The notes beneath the pieces were generated by a model. The model saw only the letters and a program-made list of their open reading frames with translations, ran no database searches and was not told the origin of the DNA. The position numbers and the translations under genes are program-made. A DNA stretch of 8,171 nt. Source: an uncultured Riemerella sp. (GTDB taxonomy: Bacteria; Bacteroidota; Bacteroidia; Flavobacteriales; Weeksellaceae). The stretch covers positions 1 to 8,171 of the forward strand of contig CALHQK010000166.1 of NCBI GenBank assembly GCA_938037185.1, given 5' to 3'. Shown here one piece after another: positions 1 to 5,986 of the stretch (its first letter is position 1; each line of letters starts with the position of its first letter).

Positions 1-181
1 GTTAGGTCCTTTCCCTTATATTTCTTCTAACAATACTAATTATCCTGCAAGCTTCACAAACAGTGGACACTGGATAAAACCTTCCACGCTTACAGGAAAT
101 GGATTTATCATCTTTGAATATCATGGAGGTGGAACCCTTCCAACTACATCTATTCAGATAGATAATATCAAAGTAGAGTAA
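1..181 (+). CDS. C-terminal end of a secreted/surface protein, possibly a choice-of-anchor or DUF5689/DUF5017-like beta-sandwich (partial)
   Basis: An open frame enters from the left edge (first full codon at position 2) and ends at TAA 179-181, giving the last 59 residues. The sequence is rich in Gly, Ser, Thr and Asn and alternates polar and hydrophobic residues. It ends with FIIFEYHGGG, then a TTSIQIDNIKVE tail. In Bacteroidota, an aromatic 'F-Y-G-G' strand followed by a Thr-rich turn and a terminal 'IDNIKV' strand is common at the end of jelly-roll domains in outer-membrane lipoproteins and secreted proteins; that assignment is from family memory and not tested here. No type IX secretion sorting domain is visible at the C-terminus. 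The start, signal peptide and any catalytic domain lie outside the window, so the function cannot be named. A hairpin terminator follows 21 bp after the stop. Confidence 0.75.
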   Translation, partial: LGPFPYISSNNTNYPASFTNSGHWIKPSTLTGNGFIIFEYHGGGTLPTTSIQIDNIKVE

Positions 182-202
182 AAATACTTCTTCTACAATC
201 CT

Positions 203-234
203 AAAAATCTATGCCCTCAAGGTATAGATTTTTT
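203..234 (+). terminator. Rho-independent terminator after the partial surface-protein gene
   Basis: Arms 203-215 and 221-233 can form a 13-bp stem (AAAAATCTATGCC against GGTATAGATTTTT, one G-U pair) around a 5-nt loop. The right arm runs into a T tract. It starts 21 bp after the stop codon at 181. The left arm begins with an A tract, so it could also stop transcription arriving on the minus strand. Confidence 0.85.
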
Positions 235-496
235 AGTTCCCTATTTTAAAATCTTGTATAAAAGTCGAAATTTTCCCAAATAGATGTAAAAGTTGGCAGG
301 ATTTCTTAAATTTGAATTTTAGGATAGAAAATACACCACATTTTCTCAGAAATGGACTTTCAGTGTGTCCGAAGTTATAAGGAATTATGGTTTTTTCTCT
401 CACTAAATTCATTCAAAAGAACGATATGTCCTTTATAAATTATTTAATAAACTAATTTTTCTTCTGATATTTTAGTCAGGATAGGACTGCTTTTTC
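235..496. other. Intergenic stretch with no supported gene
   Basis: This AT-rich gap lies between the terminators of two convergent genes. The only ATG-started frames I found on the plus strand are tiny (28 codons at 352-438 and 22 codons at 387-455, overlapping in different frames) and resemble nothing I recognise. One -7-like octamer, TAAATTTG, occurs at 307-314 on the plus strand, but it has no correctly spaced TTG/TTTG upstream and no gene behind it. I see no tRNA, repeat array or mobile-element end. Confidence 0.6.
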
Positions 497-536
497 AAAA
501 AAACACTAGTTATTTCAAAATAAAAGAAATACTAGT
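497..536 (-). terminator. Rho-independent terminator of the superoxide dismutase gene
   Basis: Read on the minus strand, arm 536-526 (ACTAGTATTTC) pairs with arm 516-505 (GAAATAACTAGT) as an 11-bp stem with one bulged base and a 9-nt loop. The stem is followed, after one base, by seven T residues (complement of 503-497). It lies 28-67 bp beyond the stop codon at 564. On the plus strand no T tract follows, so it should work in one direction only. Confidence 0.85.
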
Positions 537-563
537 ATTGAGAAAGTTTAATAGTTTTTCTTT

Positions 564-1160
564 TTATTTGTTATAATTGGCTTCCACCTTATCCCAGTTG
601 ATGATTTGAAAGAAAGCCTCTACATAGTCGGGTCTTCTGTTTTGGTAATGAAGGTAGTAGGCATGTTCCCAGACATCCAATCCTAAAATAGGTCTGCCGC
701 TGCATCCAGCATCTGGCATTAGGGGATTATCTTGGTTCGGCGTAGAGCAGATTTCTAATGTGCCGTCTTCTTTTTTGCACAGCCAAGCCCATCCAGAGCC
801 AAATCTTGTTTTGGCAGCATTAGAAAAATCTTGTTTGAATTGTTCAAACCCGCCATAGTTTTCTATGGCTGTCTTTACATTTCCGATGGGAGTTTTAGAG
901 CCATTGGGTTTTAGTATTTCCCAGAAAAGTGAATGGTTGTAATGACCGCCTCCATTATTCCTAACGGCTGGAATTTGGTATCCTGCTTTGCAGATTTCCT
1001 CTATACTTTTTCCTTCCAGTTCTGTTCCTGCAAGGGCTTTGTTAAGATTATCTATATACGCCTGATGATGCTTTGTATGGTGGATTTCCATGGTTTTAGC
1101 ATCGATGACAGGCTCTAATGCGTTGTAGGCATAATCTAGTTTTGGTAATTCAAAGGACAT
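564..1160 (-). CDS. sodA: Superoxide dismutase, Mn/Fe family (Mn-like)
   Basis: This 198-residue protein catalyses dismutation of superoxide to hydrogen peroxide and oxygen. It lacks a signal peptide and should act in the cytoplasm. The N-terminal helical hairpin carries metal ligands H27 (EIHHTKHH) and H76 (HYNHSLFW). The C-terminal alpha/beta domain carries D162 and H166 (DVWEHAYY), completing the His3-Asp set. Length matches the family norm of about 190-210 residues. Features favouring the Mn type are the RNNGGGHYNH segment where Fe enzymes usually have AAQxWNH, Q143 in the NQD segment as the likely outer-sphere Gln, and G160 two residues before D162. Bacteroidota also have cambialistic members, so metal use is inferred and the symbol sodA is provisional. 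The start at 1160 gives the canonical MSFELPKLDYAYNALEP opening. The gene is monocistronic: promoter at 1183-1190, terminator at 497-536, divergent from the prolyl oligopeptidase gene. Confidence 0.97.
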   Translation of the reverse strand: MSFELPKLDYAYNALEPVIDAKTMEIHHTKHHQAYIDNLNKALAGTELEGKSIEEICKAGYQIPAVRNNGGGHYNHSLFWEILKPNGSKTPIGNVKTAIENYGGFEQFKQDFSNAAKTRFGSGWAWLCKKEDGTLEICSTPNQDNPLMPDAGCSGRPILGLDVWEHAYYLHYQNRRPDYVEAFFQIINWDKVEANYNK

Positions 1161-1182
1161 ATTTCTTTATTTAAAATTTCGC

Positions 1183-1190
1183 CAAAAGTA
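1183..1190 (-). promoter_or_regulatory. -7 box of the superoxide dismutase promoter
   Basis: On the minus strand the octamer reads TACTTTTG, a full match to the Bacteroidota -7 consensus TAnnTTTG, and lies 22 bp upstream of the ATG at 1160. Transcription would start near 1176-1180. I see no TTG/TTTG at the expected -33 distance, so the promoter may be weak or need an activator. Confidence 0.6.
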
Positions 1191-1251
1191 AATAAAAACA
1201 TTCGTTTAGAAGAATTTTGTTAAGAGATTTTATAAATTAATATTTTCATGT

Positions 1252-1286
1252 TTTGACAATAATGTTAGAAAAAAAACTTACTTTTG
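1252..1286 (+). promoter_or_regulatory. Promoter of the prolyl oligopeptidase gene
   Basis: A -33 element TTTG (1252-1255) and a -7 element TACTTTTG (1279-1286) are separated by 23 bp, at the long end of the usual Bacteroidota spacing. Transcription would start near 1290-1293, leaving a leader of only about 10-13 nt before the ATG at 1303. There is no Shine-Dalgarno sequence, as expected; the leader is A/T-rich. Confidence 0.65.
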
Positions 1287-1302
1287 GGAAAAATATTTAG
1301 TT

Positions 1303-3399
1303 ATGATTAACAAAACATTATGCTGTGCAGTGGGTTTAGCTGCCATTTCATTTATGAACGCTCAACACAATTATCCTAAAACAGAGAAAATAAGCCACAC
1401 CGATGAGTATTTCGGCACGAAGGTGGAAGACCCTTACCGTTGGCTGGAAGACGACATGTCCCAAAACACCAAAAACTGGGTAAAAAGCGAGGTAGATTTT
1501 ACTAATAATTATTTGGCTAAAATCCCTTTCAGAAAAGACATCGCGAAACAACTGAAAGACATCTGGAATTATGAAAAAATTTCTGCTCCATTCAAAGAGG
1601 GAGATTACACTTATTTCTATAAAAACGATGGGCTTCAGGCGCAGTATGTTCTATACAGAAAGGACAAAAACGGAAAAACAGAAGTATTCCTTGACCCTAA
1701 TAAATTCTCGGCTGACGGAACTACTTCCTTAGCAGGAATCAGCTTTAATAAAAAAGGAAACCTCGTTGCTTACAAAATCTCCGAAGGAGGCAGCGACTGG
1801 AATAAAATCATCATCTTAGATGCCATTACCAAAAAGCAAATCGATGAAACCCTTGTAGATGTGAAATTCAGCGGAATTGCATGGCTTGGCGATGAAGGCT
1901 TTTACTATTCCAGCTACGACAGACCTGATGGAAGCGTACTTTCTGCAAAAACAGACACGCACAAAATCTATTTCCACAAACTAGGAACTAAGCAGTCCGA
2001 AGATCAGCTCATCATCGGTGGAGAGAACTTTAAGCGAAGATATCTTTCTGCCAGCGTTTCTGATGACCAGAGATTTCTAATCATTTCTGCGGCGAATGCT
2101 ACAAACGGAAACGAGCTTTACATCAAAGATTTAAAGAAAAAAACAGACTTCGTTCCTGTACAGACTGGGTATGATTTTAATACAAATGTAATCGACACCA
2201 AAGGCGATTTCATCTATGCTATCACGGACAAAAATGCTCCAAACAAAAAAATAGTGAAATTTAATATCAATAATCCTAACAGCTGGACAGAAGTAGTCCC
2301 AGAAAAAGAAAATGTGCTGTCTATCTCTACTGGCGGCGGATACCTGTTTGCTAAATACATGAAAGATGCTATTTCTTTCGTGCAACAGCTGGATTACAAC
2401 GGAAAACTTATCCGCGATATCAAACTCCCTGGAGCTGGTAAAGCAGATGGTTTCGAAGGGAAAACAGGAGAAAAAGAGCTGTATTTTTCATTTACAAATT
2501 ACATCACGCCTAGCACAATTTATAAATATAATTTGACTACAGGGAAATACCAAATTCACCAAAAACCTAAAGTGAAATTTAATCCTGATGATTATGTATC
2601 TGAACAAGTGTTTTTTACCTCAGCAGACGGGACTAAAATACCGATGATGATCAACTATAAAAAAGGATTAAAAAGAGATGGTAAAAACCCTACTATTCTG
2701 TATTCTTATGGAGGGTTTAATATCAGCCTTACGCCTTCTTTCTCGCCTGTAAATGCTATCTGGATGGAAAATGGAGGAATCTATGCCGTTCCAAACATCC
2801 GTGGTGGTGGTGAGTATGGTAAAAAATGGCACGATGCAGGAACCAAAATGCAGAAGAAAAATGTATTCAATGACTTCATCGCAGCAGGAGAATACCTACA
2901 GAAGAACGGATATACTTCGCCGAAATACATGGCACTTTCTGGGCGTTCTAATGGCGGGCTTCTTGTAGGCGCTACGATGACCATGAGACCAGACCTTGCC
3001 AAAGTGGCTTTCCCTGGTGTGGGAGTATTGGACATGCTTCGTTACAACAAATTTACTGCTGGCGCTGGCTGGGCTTATGACTACGGAACAGCAGAGGACA
3101 GCAAAGAGATGTTCGAATACTTGAAATCCTACTCGCCTGTTCATAATGTGAAAAAAGGCGTGTGCTATCCTTCTACAATGATTATCACCAGCGACCATGA
3201 TGACCGTGTAGTTCCTGCACATTCCTTTAAATTCGGAGCCGAACTACAAGAGAAACAAAGCTGCCCAAATCCTATTCTTATCCGAATAGAGATGAATGCA
3301 GGACATGGTGCTGGGCGTTCTACAGACCAAGTTATCAATGAAAACGCAGATTTGCTTAGTTTCGGGTTCTATGAAATGGGCATCCGACAACTGAAATAA
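1303..3399 (+). CDS. Periplasmic prolyl oligopeptidase (prolyl endopeptidase, peptidase family S9A)
   Basis: This 698-residue serine peptidase cleaves short peptides after proline. A signal peptide is visible at residues 1-20 or 21 (MINKTLCCAVGLAAISFMNAQ), pointing to export; the Cys pair at 7-8 is too near the N-terminus to be a lipobox. The family layout is an N-terminal segment with DPYRWLEDD, a seven-bladed beta-propeller over roughly residues 75-425, and a C-terminal alpha/beta-hydrolase domain. The catalytic triad is S549 in GRSNGG, D633 in DHDDRVVP and H668 in NAGHGAG; R635 matches the substrate-binding Arg after the Asp pair. 'RGGGEYGKKWH' and 'YGGF' are typical S9A segments. From memory, the sequence is very close to the well-studied 705-residue Elizabethkingia meningoseptica enzyme. 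The start at 1303 is fixed by the signal peptide and the promoter just upstream. It is a single-gene unit ended by the hairpin at 3424-3460. Likely role: periplasmic turnover of proline-containing peptides for nutrition. Confidence 0.97.
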   Translation: MINKTLCCAVGLAAISFMNAQHNYPKTEKISHTDEYFGTKVEDPYRWLEDDMSQNTKNWVKSEVDFTNNYLAKIPFRKDIAKQLKDIWNYEKISAPFKEGDYTYFYKNDGLQAQYVLYRKDKNGKTEVFLDPNKFSADGTTSLAGISFNKKGNLVAYKISEGGSDWNKIIILDAITKKQIDETLVDVKFSGIAWLGDEGFYYSSYDRPDGSVLSAKTDTHKIYFHKLGTKQSEDQLIIGGENFKRRYLSASVSDDQRFLIISAANATNGNELYIKDLKKKTDFVPVQTGYDFNTNVIDTKGDFIYAITDKNAPNKKIVKFNINNPNSWTEVVPEKENVLSISTGGGYLFAKYMKDAISFVQQLDYNGKLIRDIKLPGAGKADGFEGKTGEKELYFSFTNYITPSTIYKYNLTTGKYQIHQKPKVKFNPDDYVSEQVFFTSADGTKIPMMINYKKGLKRDGKNPTILYSYGGFNISLTPSFSPVNAIWMENGGIYAVPNIRGGGEYGKKWHDAGTKMQKKNVFNDFIAAGEYLQKNGYTSPKYMALSGRSNGGLLVGATMTMRPDLAKVAFPGVGVLDMLRYNKFTAGAGWAYDYGTAEDSKEMFEYLKSYSPVHNVKKGVCYPSTMIITSDHDDRVVPAHSFKFGAELQEKQSCPNPILIRIEMNAGHGAGRSTDQVINENADLLSFGFYEMGIRQLK

Positions 3400-3423
3400 A
3401 ATTAGTTCTTTACTAAATATTCT

Positions 3424-3460
3424 ATCCCGTTCATTCTGAAATGAGCGGGATTTTGTTTTT
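3424..3460 (+). terminator. Rho-independent terminator of the prolyl oligopeptidase gene
   Basis: Positions 3424-3435 and 3440-3451 form an unbroken 12-bp stem (one G-U pair) with the tetraloop CTGA. It is followed by TTTGTTTTT. It begins 25 bp after the stop codon at 3399. Confidence 0.9.
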
Positions 3461-3470
3461 AAAAGATTAT

Positions 3471-3498
3471 AAAAAAGCCTCCTAAATTTAGGAGGCTT
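3471..3498 (-). terminator. Rho-independent terminator of the convergent secreted-protein gene
   Basis: Positions 3475-3498 are a perfect 24-bp palindrome (AAGCCTCCTAAA and its exact reverse complement). On the minus strand it is followed by six T residues (complement of 3476-3471), starting 14 bp after the stop codon at 3512. Together with 3424-3460 it makes a back-to-back terminator pair between two convergent genes. Confidence 0.9.
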
Positions 3499-3511
3499 CA
3501 TATATTAATTG

Positions 3512-4345
3512 TTAGTCTACATTATACACTAATATTTGCATTTTGGTCAGCATTGCTTCTCTATCATTAGCATCTGCACCAGTATACTTAAGAGGAGTTG
3601 TAGCAGGGTTATTATTAACTCTCATTGCTCCTGACCAAGATCTTACACCTACTTTAAATGTATAAGTTCCTGCGTTAAGTTCTACAGATTTTATAATAGT
3701 AGCAGGAAAAGGAAGTAGCATTAGTCCTCTTTTAGCAACAGTTTGACCACTTATAGTAGCGGTTCCATCCACACTGGTAACATATCCTGCATATGCAGAG
3801 GATATTTTTGTTCCATTTTGAAACAAATTAAAAGCTCCTTGTGCATTTTGGTCTGCACCTGATGTGCCTGTAACATATCCTGTTACAGTAATCAGCATTT
3901 TCTGTTTTTTGCCTGCAGGAACAGTTATAGTCTGAGTAACCCCTGGAACATCAGCTTGACCACCGGAAGCTATATCCAAAGCAGTAGAGCCCTCTACATA
4001 GAAGGCATCAGCAATAGTTCCTGTAAACTGTTTTATTTCTGACCAGACAGGCTGGTTGTTAGCTCCTTGAGACAAAACCTGCCCTTGTGTTCCTGCTGGA
4101 AGTTTCCCTATATTTCCGTTGTTATCAGTGGCAACCAAGCCTTTTGCATTAAAGGTAGTTCCTTTTGTGTTGGTGCCATTATATATTTTGCCCGTGCCAC
4201 TTGCTGGGAGGTCTTCTATACGAAGAGTCCCCTTTACATCTAATGTTTCAGTAGGAGTAGAAGTATTGATACCAACTTTCCCATCCGTTTGAGCCAAAGC
4301 AATTTCCATGGATAGCATTGCGATTGAAATAAAAATTTTATTCAT
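3512..4345 (-). CDS. Secreted hypothetical protein with an N-terminal 'VGIN...TPTETLDVKG' motif
   Basis: I do not recognise a named family for the whole 277-residue protein. It opens with a signal peptide (MNKIFISIAMLSMEIALAQ, likely cleaved after A18). Residues 22-43 (GKVGINTSTPTETLDVKGTLRI) are the short motif common near the N-terminus of secreted Flavobacteriia proteins and resembling tail-fibre-type repeats. A Gly/Asn/Thr-rich stretch (about 44-100: TGKIYNGTN, ATDNNGNIGKLP, GTQGQVLSQG) follows. Residues about 108-277 alternate hydrophobic and polar residues with many Gly, Thr and Val, suggesting a beta-sandwich; the segment ELNAGTYTFKVGVRSWSG is reminiscent of C1q/TNF-like or tail-fibre receptor-binding domains, which is inference only. 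No lipobox, membrane helix after the signal, cysteine or type IX sorting domain is seen. The likely location is the periplasm or outside the cell. The gene is monocistronic, with a well-formed promoter at 4367-4399 and a terminator at 3471-3498. Confidence 0.9.
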   Translation of the reverse strand: MNKIFISIAMLSMEIALAQTDGKVGINTSTPTETLDVKGTLRIEDLPASGTGKIYNGTNTKGTTFNAKGLVATDNNGNIGKLPAGTQGQVLSQGANNQPVWSEIKQFTGTIADAFYVEGSTALDIASGGQADVPGVTQTITVPAGKKQKMLITVTGYVTGTSGADQNAQGAFNLFQNGTKISSAYAGYVTSVDGTATISGQTVAKRGLMLLPFPATIIKSVELNAGTYTFKVGVRSWSGAMRVNNNPATTPLKYTGADANDREAMLTKMQILVYNVD

Positions 4346-4366
4346 TTGTAAATATTTTTAAGTCGG

Positions 4367-4399
4367 CAAAGATATTAAAATTTGTTTATTTGTAACAAA
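4367..4399 (-). promoter_or_regulatory. Promoter of the secreted hypothetical protein gene
   Basis: On the minus strand, TTTG (4399-4396) and TATCTTTG (4374-4367) are separated by 21 bp. Both match the Bacteroidota -33 and -7 consensus. Transcription would start near 4360, about 15 nt before the ATG at 4345. This is the best-formed promoter in the window. Confidence 0.75.
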
Positions 4400-4485
4400 C
4401 CTTTTGTTTTTTAACAACATTTTAATACCAATAATACGCTTATCCATTGATTTTTTGAATGTGCGATGATTCTATATTAGAAAAT

Positions 4486-4520
4486 ACAGCTCAGTATTCA
4501 AAAACGACTGCTCAGTTTAT
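4486..4520 (+). promoter_or_regulatory. Candidate LytTR-type operator: direct repeat with 21-bp periodicity upstream of the kinase promoter
   Basis: Copies 4486-4497 (ACAGCTCAGTAT) and 4507-4518 (ACTGCTCAGTTT) match at 10 of 12 positions and are exactly 21 bp apart. LytTR regulators are known to bind two imperfect direct repeats, [TA][AC][CA]GTTN[AG][TG], separated by 12-13 bp. The proximal 9-mer TCAGTTTAT (4512-4520) fits that consensus completely. The distal TCAGTATTC (4491-4499) fits partly, with a 12-bp gap. The site lies about 30 bp upstream of the -7 box, a natural activator position, and that promoter lacks a visible -33 element. The consensus is very degenerate, so the spacing and location carry the argument. 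Autoregulation is inference. Confidence 0.45.
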
Positions 4521-4548
4521 TTTTTTAGTTTTCATCAGAAATCTGTTA

Positions 4549-4556
4549 TACCTTTG
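4549..4556 (+). promoter_or_regulatory. -7 box of the sensor kinase promoter
   Basis: TACCTTTG fully matches TAnnTTTG and lies 21 bp upstream of the ATG at 4578, giving a predicted leader of about 15-18 nt. No TTG/TTTG is found 17-23 bp upstream, so an activator may be needed. The TTG at 4554-4556 is the 3' end of this box and is not a translation start. Confidence 0.6.
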
Positions 4557-4577
4557 AATCATCAAAAAACAAGAACC

Positions 4578-5891
4578 ATGAAAAAGTTTTTCTTCATCTG
4601 TCTTTTTATTTCCTTTGGTGTTGCTGCTTTTTTAGGAATGTTTTGGGTGCAGAATCCCACTTTGGAAAAGTTCTTTTTGGATTTCTGTATTTTAGCCCTT
4701 TACATTTATACCATCGGGTTCAGCCAGATGTTGCTCAATAATTTTCTCAGCCAAAGATGGGACTGGATATCACAGACCTATGAGCGTGTGACTTTTGGAA
4801 TTATTTTCACTATTTTGGTGAGTATAGCGAGTGTACTTTTGTGCAACTACATCAATTTCATTTTGATACAAAAAATGCCCATTGATGTTTTTTGGACAGA
4901 GAAAATGTGGTGGATTCATATTTTTAATATCCTTATTTCTCTGGGAGTTTCTGCCTTCCTTCACGCGAGAAGCTTTATGATAGAATGGAAAAAATCTGCA
5001 ATGACGCAGGTGGTGGAGCAGAAAATCATTGCAACTTCGGCTAATGTCCGTTTTGAAAGCCTCAAAAACCAGCTCGACCCGCATTTCCTTTTCAATTCGC
5101 TGAATGTGCTGAGTTCCCTGATTGATGAAAACCCGCAGAAAGCACAGGAATTCACCGCATCAATGTCCAAAATCTACCGATATATTTTGGATAAAAAAGA
5201 CAAAGAATTAGTAAGTGTAGAGGAAGAATTGGACTTTGCGGAGACCTACTGTGAGATGCTCGCCGCTCGTTTTGAAGACAGCGTTTCTTTTCATTTTGAA
5301 ATAGAACCAGAGGTCAAAAAAGCATTCATCGTGCCGCTTTCGTTACAGCTTCTTTTGGAAAACTGCATTAAACATAATTTCGCCACAGAACAAAAACCTC
5401 TAAAAATCAGAGTATATTCCGAAAACCAATATTTAATCGTAGAAAACAACCTGCAGCCACGAAAATCCATCCATCAGTCCTCTGGAATTGGTTTAAATAA
5501 TATTTCGGCTCGGTATAATTTAATTACAAACAAAAAAGTATTTATAGAAAAAACGGAAAATCATTTCAGTGTAAAAATCCCTATTTTATTAACTTCAAAA
5601 ATCAAAATTATGCAAACAACTAACGAAAATCTCGCTTATGACAGAGCTTACAAAAGAATGAAAGAAATCAAATCTTTCTACATGCACCTCATCACCTACT
5701 TGGTTATGAACACTTTCTTTATCTGTCTTAATTTGTATTACAATCCTAATCACCTTTGGTTCTGGTGGCCACTTGTAGGCTGGGGCTTCGGAGTGGTGAT
5801 GAACGGACTGAGCGTATTCTCTCCTTTTGGGAATTCTTGGGAAAAGAGAAAAGTTCGTGAAATCATGGAAAAAGAGGAAAAAGAAATTTAA
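4578..5891 (+). CDS. LytS/YehU-type sensor histidine kinase fused to a C-terminal 2TM domain
   Basis: From the ATG at 4578 the protein has 437 residues. It is a membrane kinase that should phosphorylate the LytTR regulator encoded next. Four hydrophobic segments lie at about 4-24, 33-53, 72-97 and 111-129. A linker helix leads into a His_kinase (PF06580-type) domain with acceptor H169 in DPHFLFNSLN. The HATPase domain has N262 in LLLENCIKHN and a glycine box around 303-308 (GIGLNN). After the usual kinase end (HFSVKIPILL, about 337), residues 345-437 form a second module. It has the AYDRAYKRMKEIKSFYMHL opening, two membrane helices around a NPNHLWFWWP turn, and a charged EKRKVREIMEKEE tail, as in 2TM (PF13239-type) domains. 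A longer start at TTG 4554 is rejected because it overlaps the promoter. There is no extracellular sensor domain, so any stimulus is probably sensed within the membrane. Confidence 0.93.
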   Translation: MKKFFFICLFISFGVAAFLGMFWVQNPTLEKFFLDFCILALYIYTIGFSQMLLNNFLSQRWDWISQTYERVTFGIIFTILVSIASVLLCNYINFILIQKMPIDVFWTEKMWWIHIFNILISLGVSAFLHARSFMIEWKKSAMTQVVEQKIIATSANVRFESLKNQLDPHFLFNSLNVLSSLIDENPQKAQEFTASMSKIYRYILDKKDKELVSVEEELDFAETYCEMLAARFEDSVSFHFEIEPEVKKAFIVPLSLQLLLENCIKHNFATEQKPLKIRVYSENQYLIVENNLQPRKSIHQSSGIGLNNISARYNLITNKKVFIEKTENHFSVKIPILLTSKIKIMQTTNENLAYDRAYKRMKEIKSFYMHLITYLVMNTFFICLNLYYNPNHLWFWWPLVGWGFGVVMNGLSVFSPFGNSWEKRKVREIMEKEEKEI

Positions 5892-5906
5892 TAACGATTA
5901 CTTTCC

Positions 5907-5951
5907 AAACGAATGCCTACTCGTTTTAAACGAATAAGCATTCGTTTTAAA
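5907..5951. repeat. Two tandem 21-bp palindromic repeat units between kinase and regulator genes
   Basis: Units 5907-5927 and 5928-5948 both begin AAACGAAT and end TCGTTTT, agree at 16 of 21 positions, and differ only in their central six bases. A third copy appears to begin at 5949 but breaks off after AAAT. Each unit is itself roughly an inverted repeat, and 5907-5916 is the exact reverse complement of 5938-5947. The whole can therefore act as paired half-sites for a dimeric regulator or fold as an RNA hairpin with a 21-nt loop. On the minus strand TTCGTTTGG (5913-5905) fits 8 of 9 positions of the LytTR consensus, and its counterpart 21 bp away fits less well. No T tract follows, so it is not an obvious terminator. 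Function unknown. Confidence 0.65.
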
Positions 5952-5986
5952 TCTATAAGCATAAAATTAATTTTAAAGACTAAAAC

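Noticed and set aside
352..455. Two small overlapping plus-strand ORFs (28 and 22 codons)
   Set aside because: They have no promoter at proper spacing, no recognisable sequence and very short length; such frames are expected by chance in AT-rich DNA.
933..1118. 61-codon plus-strand frame within the superoxide dismutase gene
   Set aside because: It is antisense to a highly conserved coding region and its product resembles nothing known.
1201..1209. TTCGTTTAG upstream of the superoxide dismutase gene as a LytTR binding site
   Set aside because: It fits 8 of 9 consensus positions, but there is no second copy 21-22 bp away on either side, and single near-matches to this degenerate consensus are common by chance.
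1303..1365. Lipoprotein signal (Cys pair at residues 7-8) in the prolyl oligopeptidase
   Set aside because: The cysteines lie before the hydrophobic core and no lipobox precedes them; the segment fits an ordinary signal peptide cleaved around residues 20-21.
2131..3222. Minus-strand open frames of 84-108 codons inside the prolyl oligopeptidase gene
   Set aside because: They are antisense to a well-supported enzyme gene, have no promoter or recognisable motifs, and have a shadow-like amino acid composition.
4554..4577. Eight-residue N-terminal extension of the sensor kinase from a TTG codon
   Set aside because: The TTG is part of the -7 promoter box, and the ATG at 4578 leads directly into the first membrane segment.
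5907..5951. Reading the kinase-regulator palindromes as a transcription terminator
   Set aside because: The 10-bp stem has a 21-nt loop and is followed by TTAAATC rather than a T tract, and the downstream regulator lacks a convincing promoter of its own.
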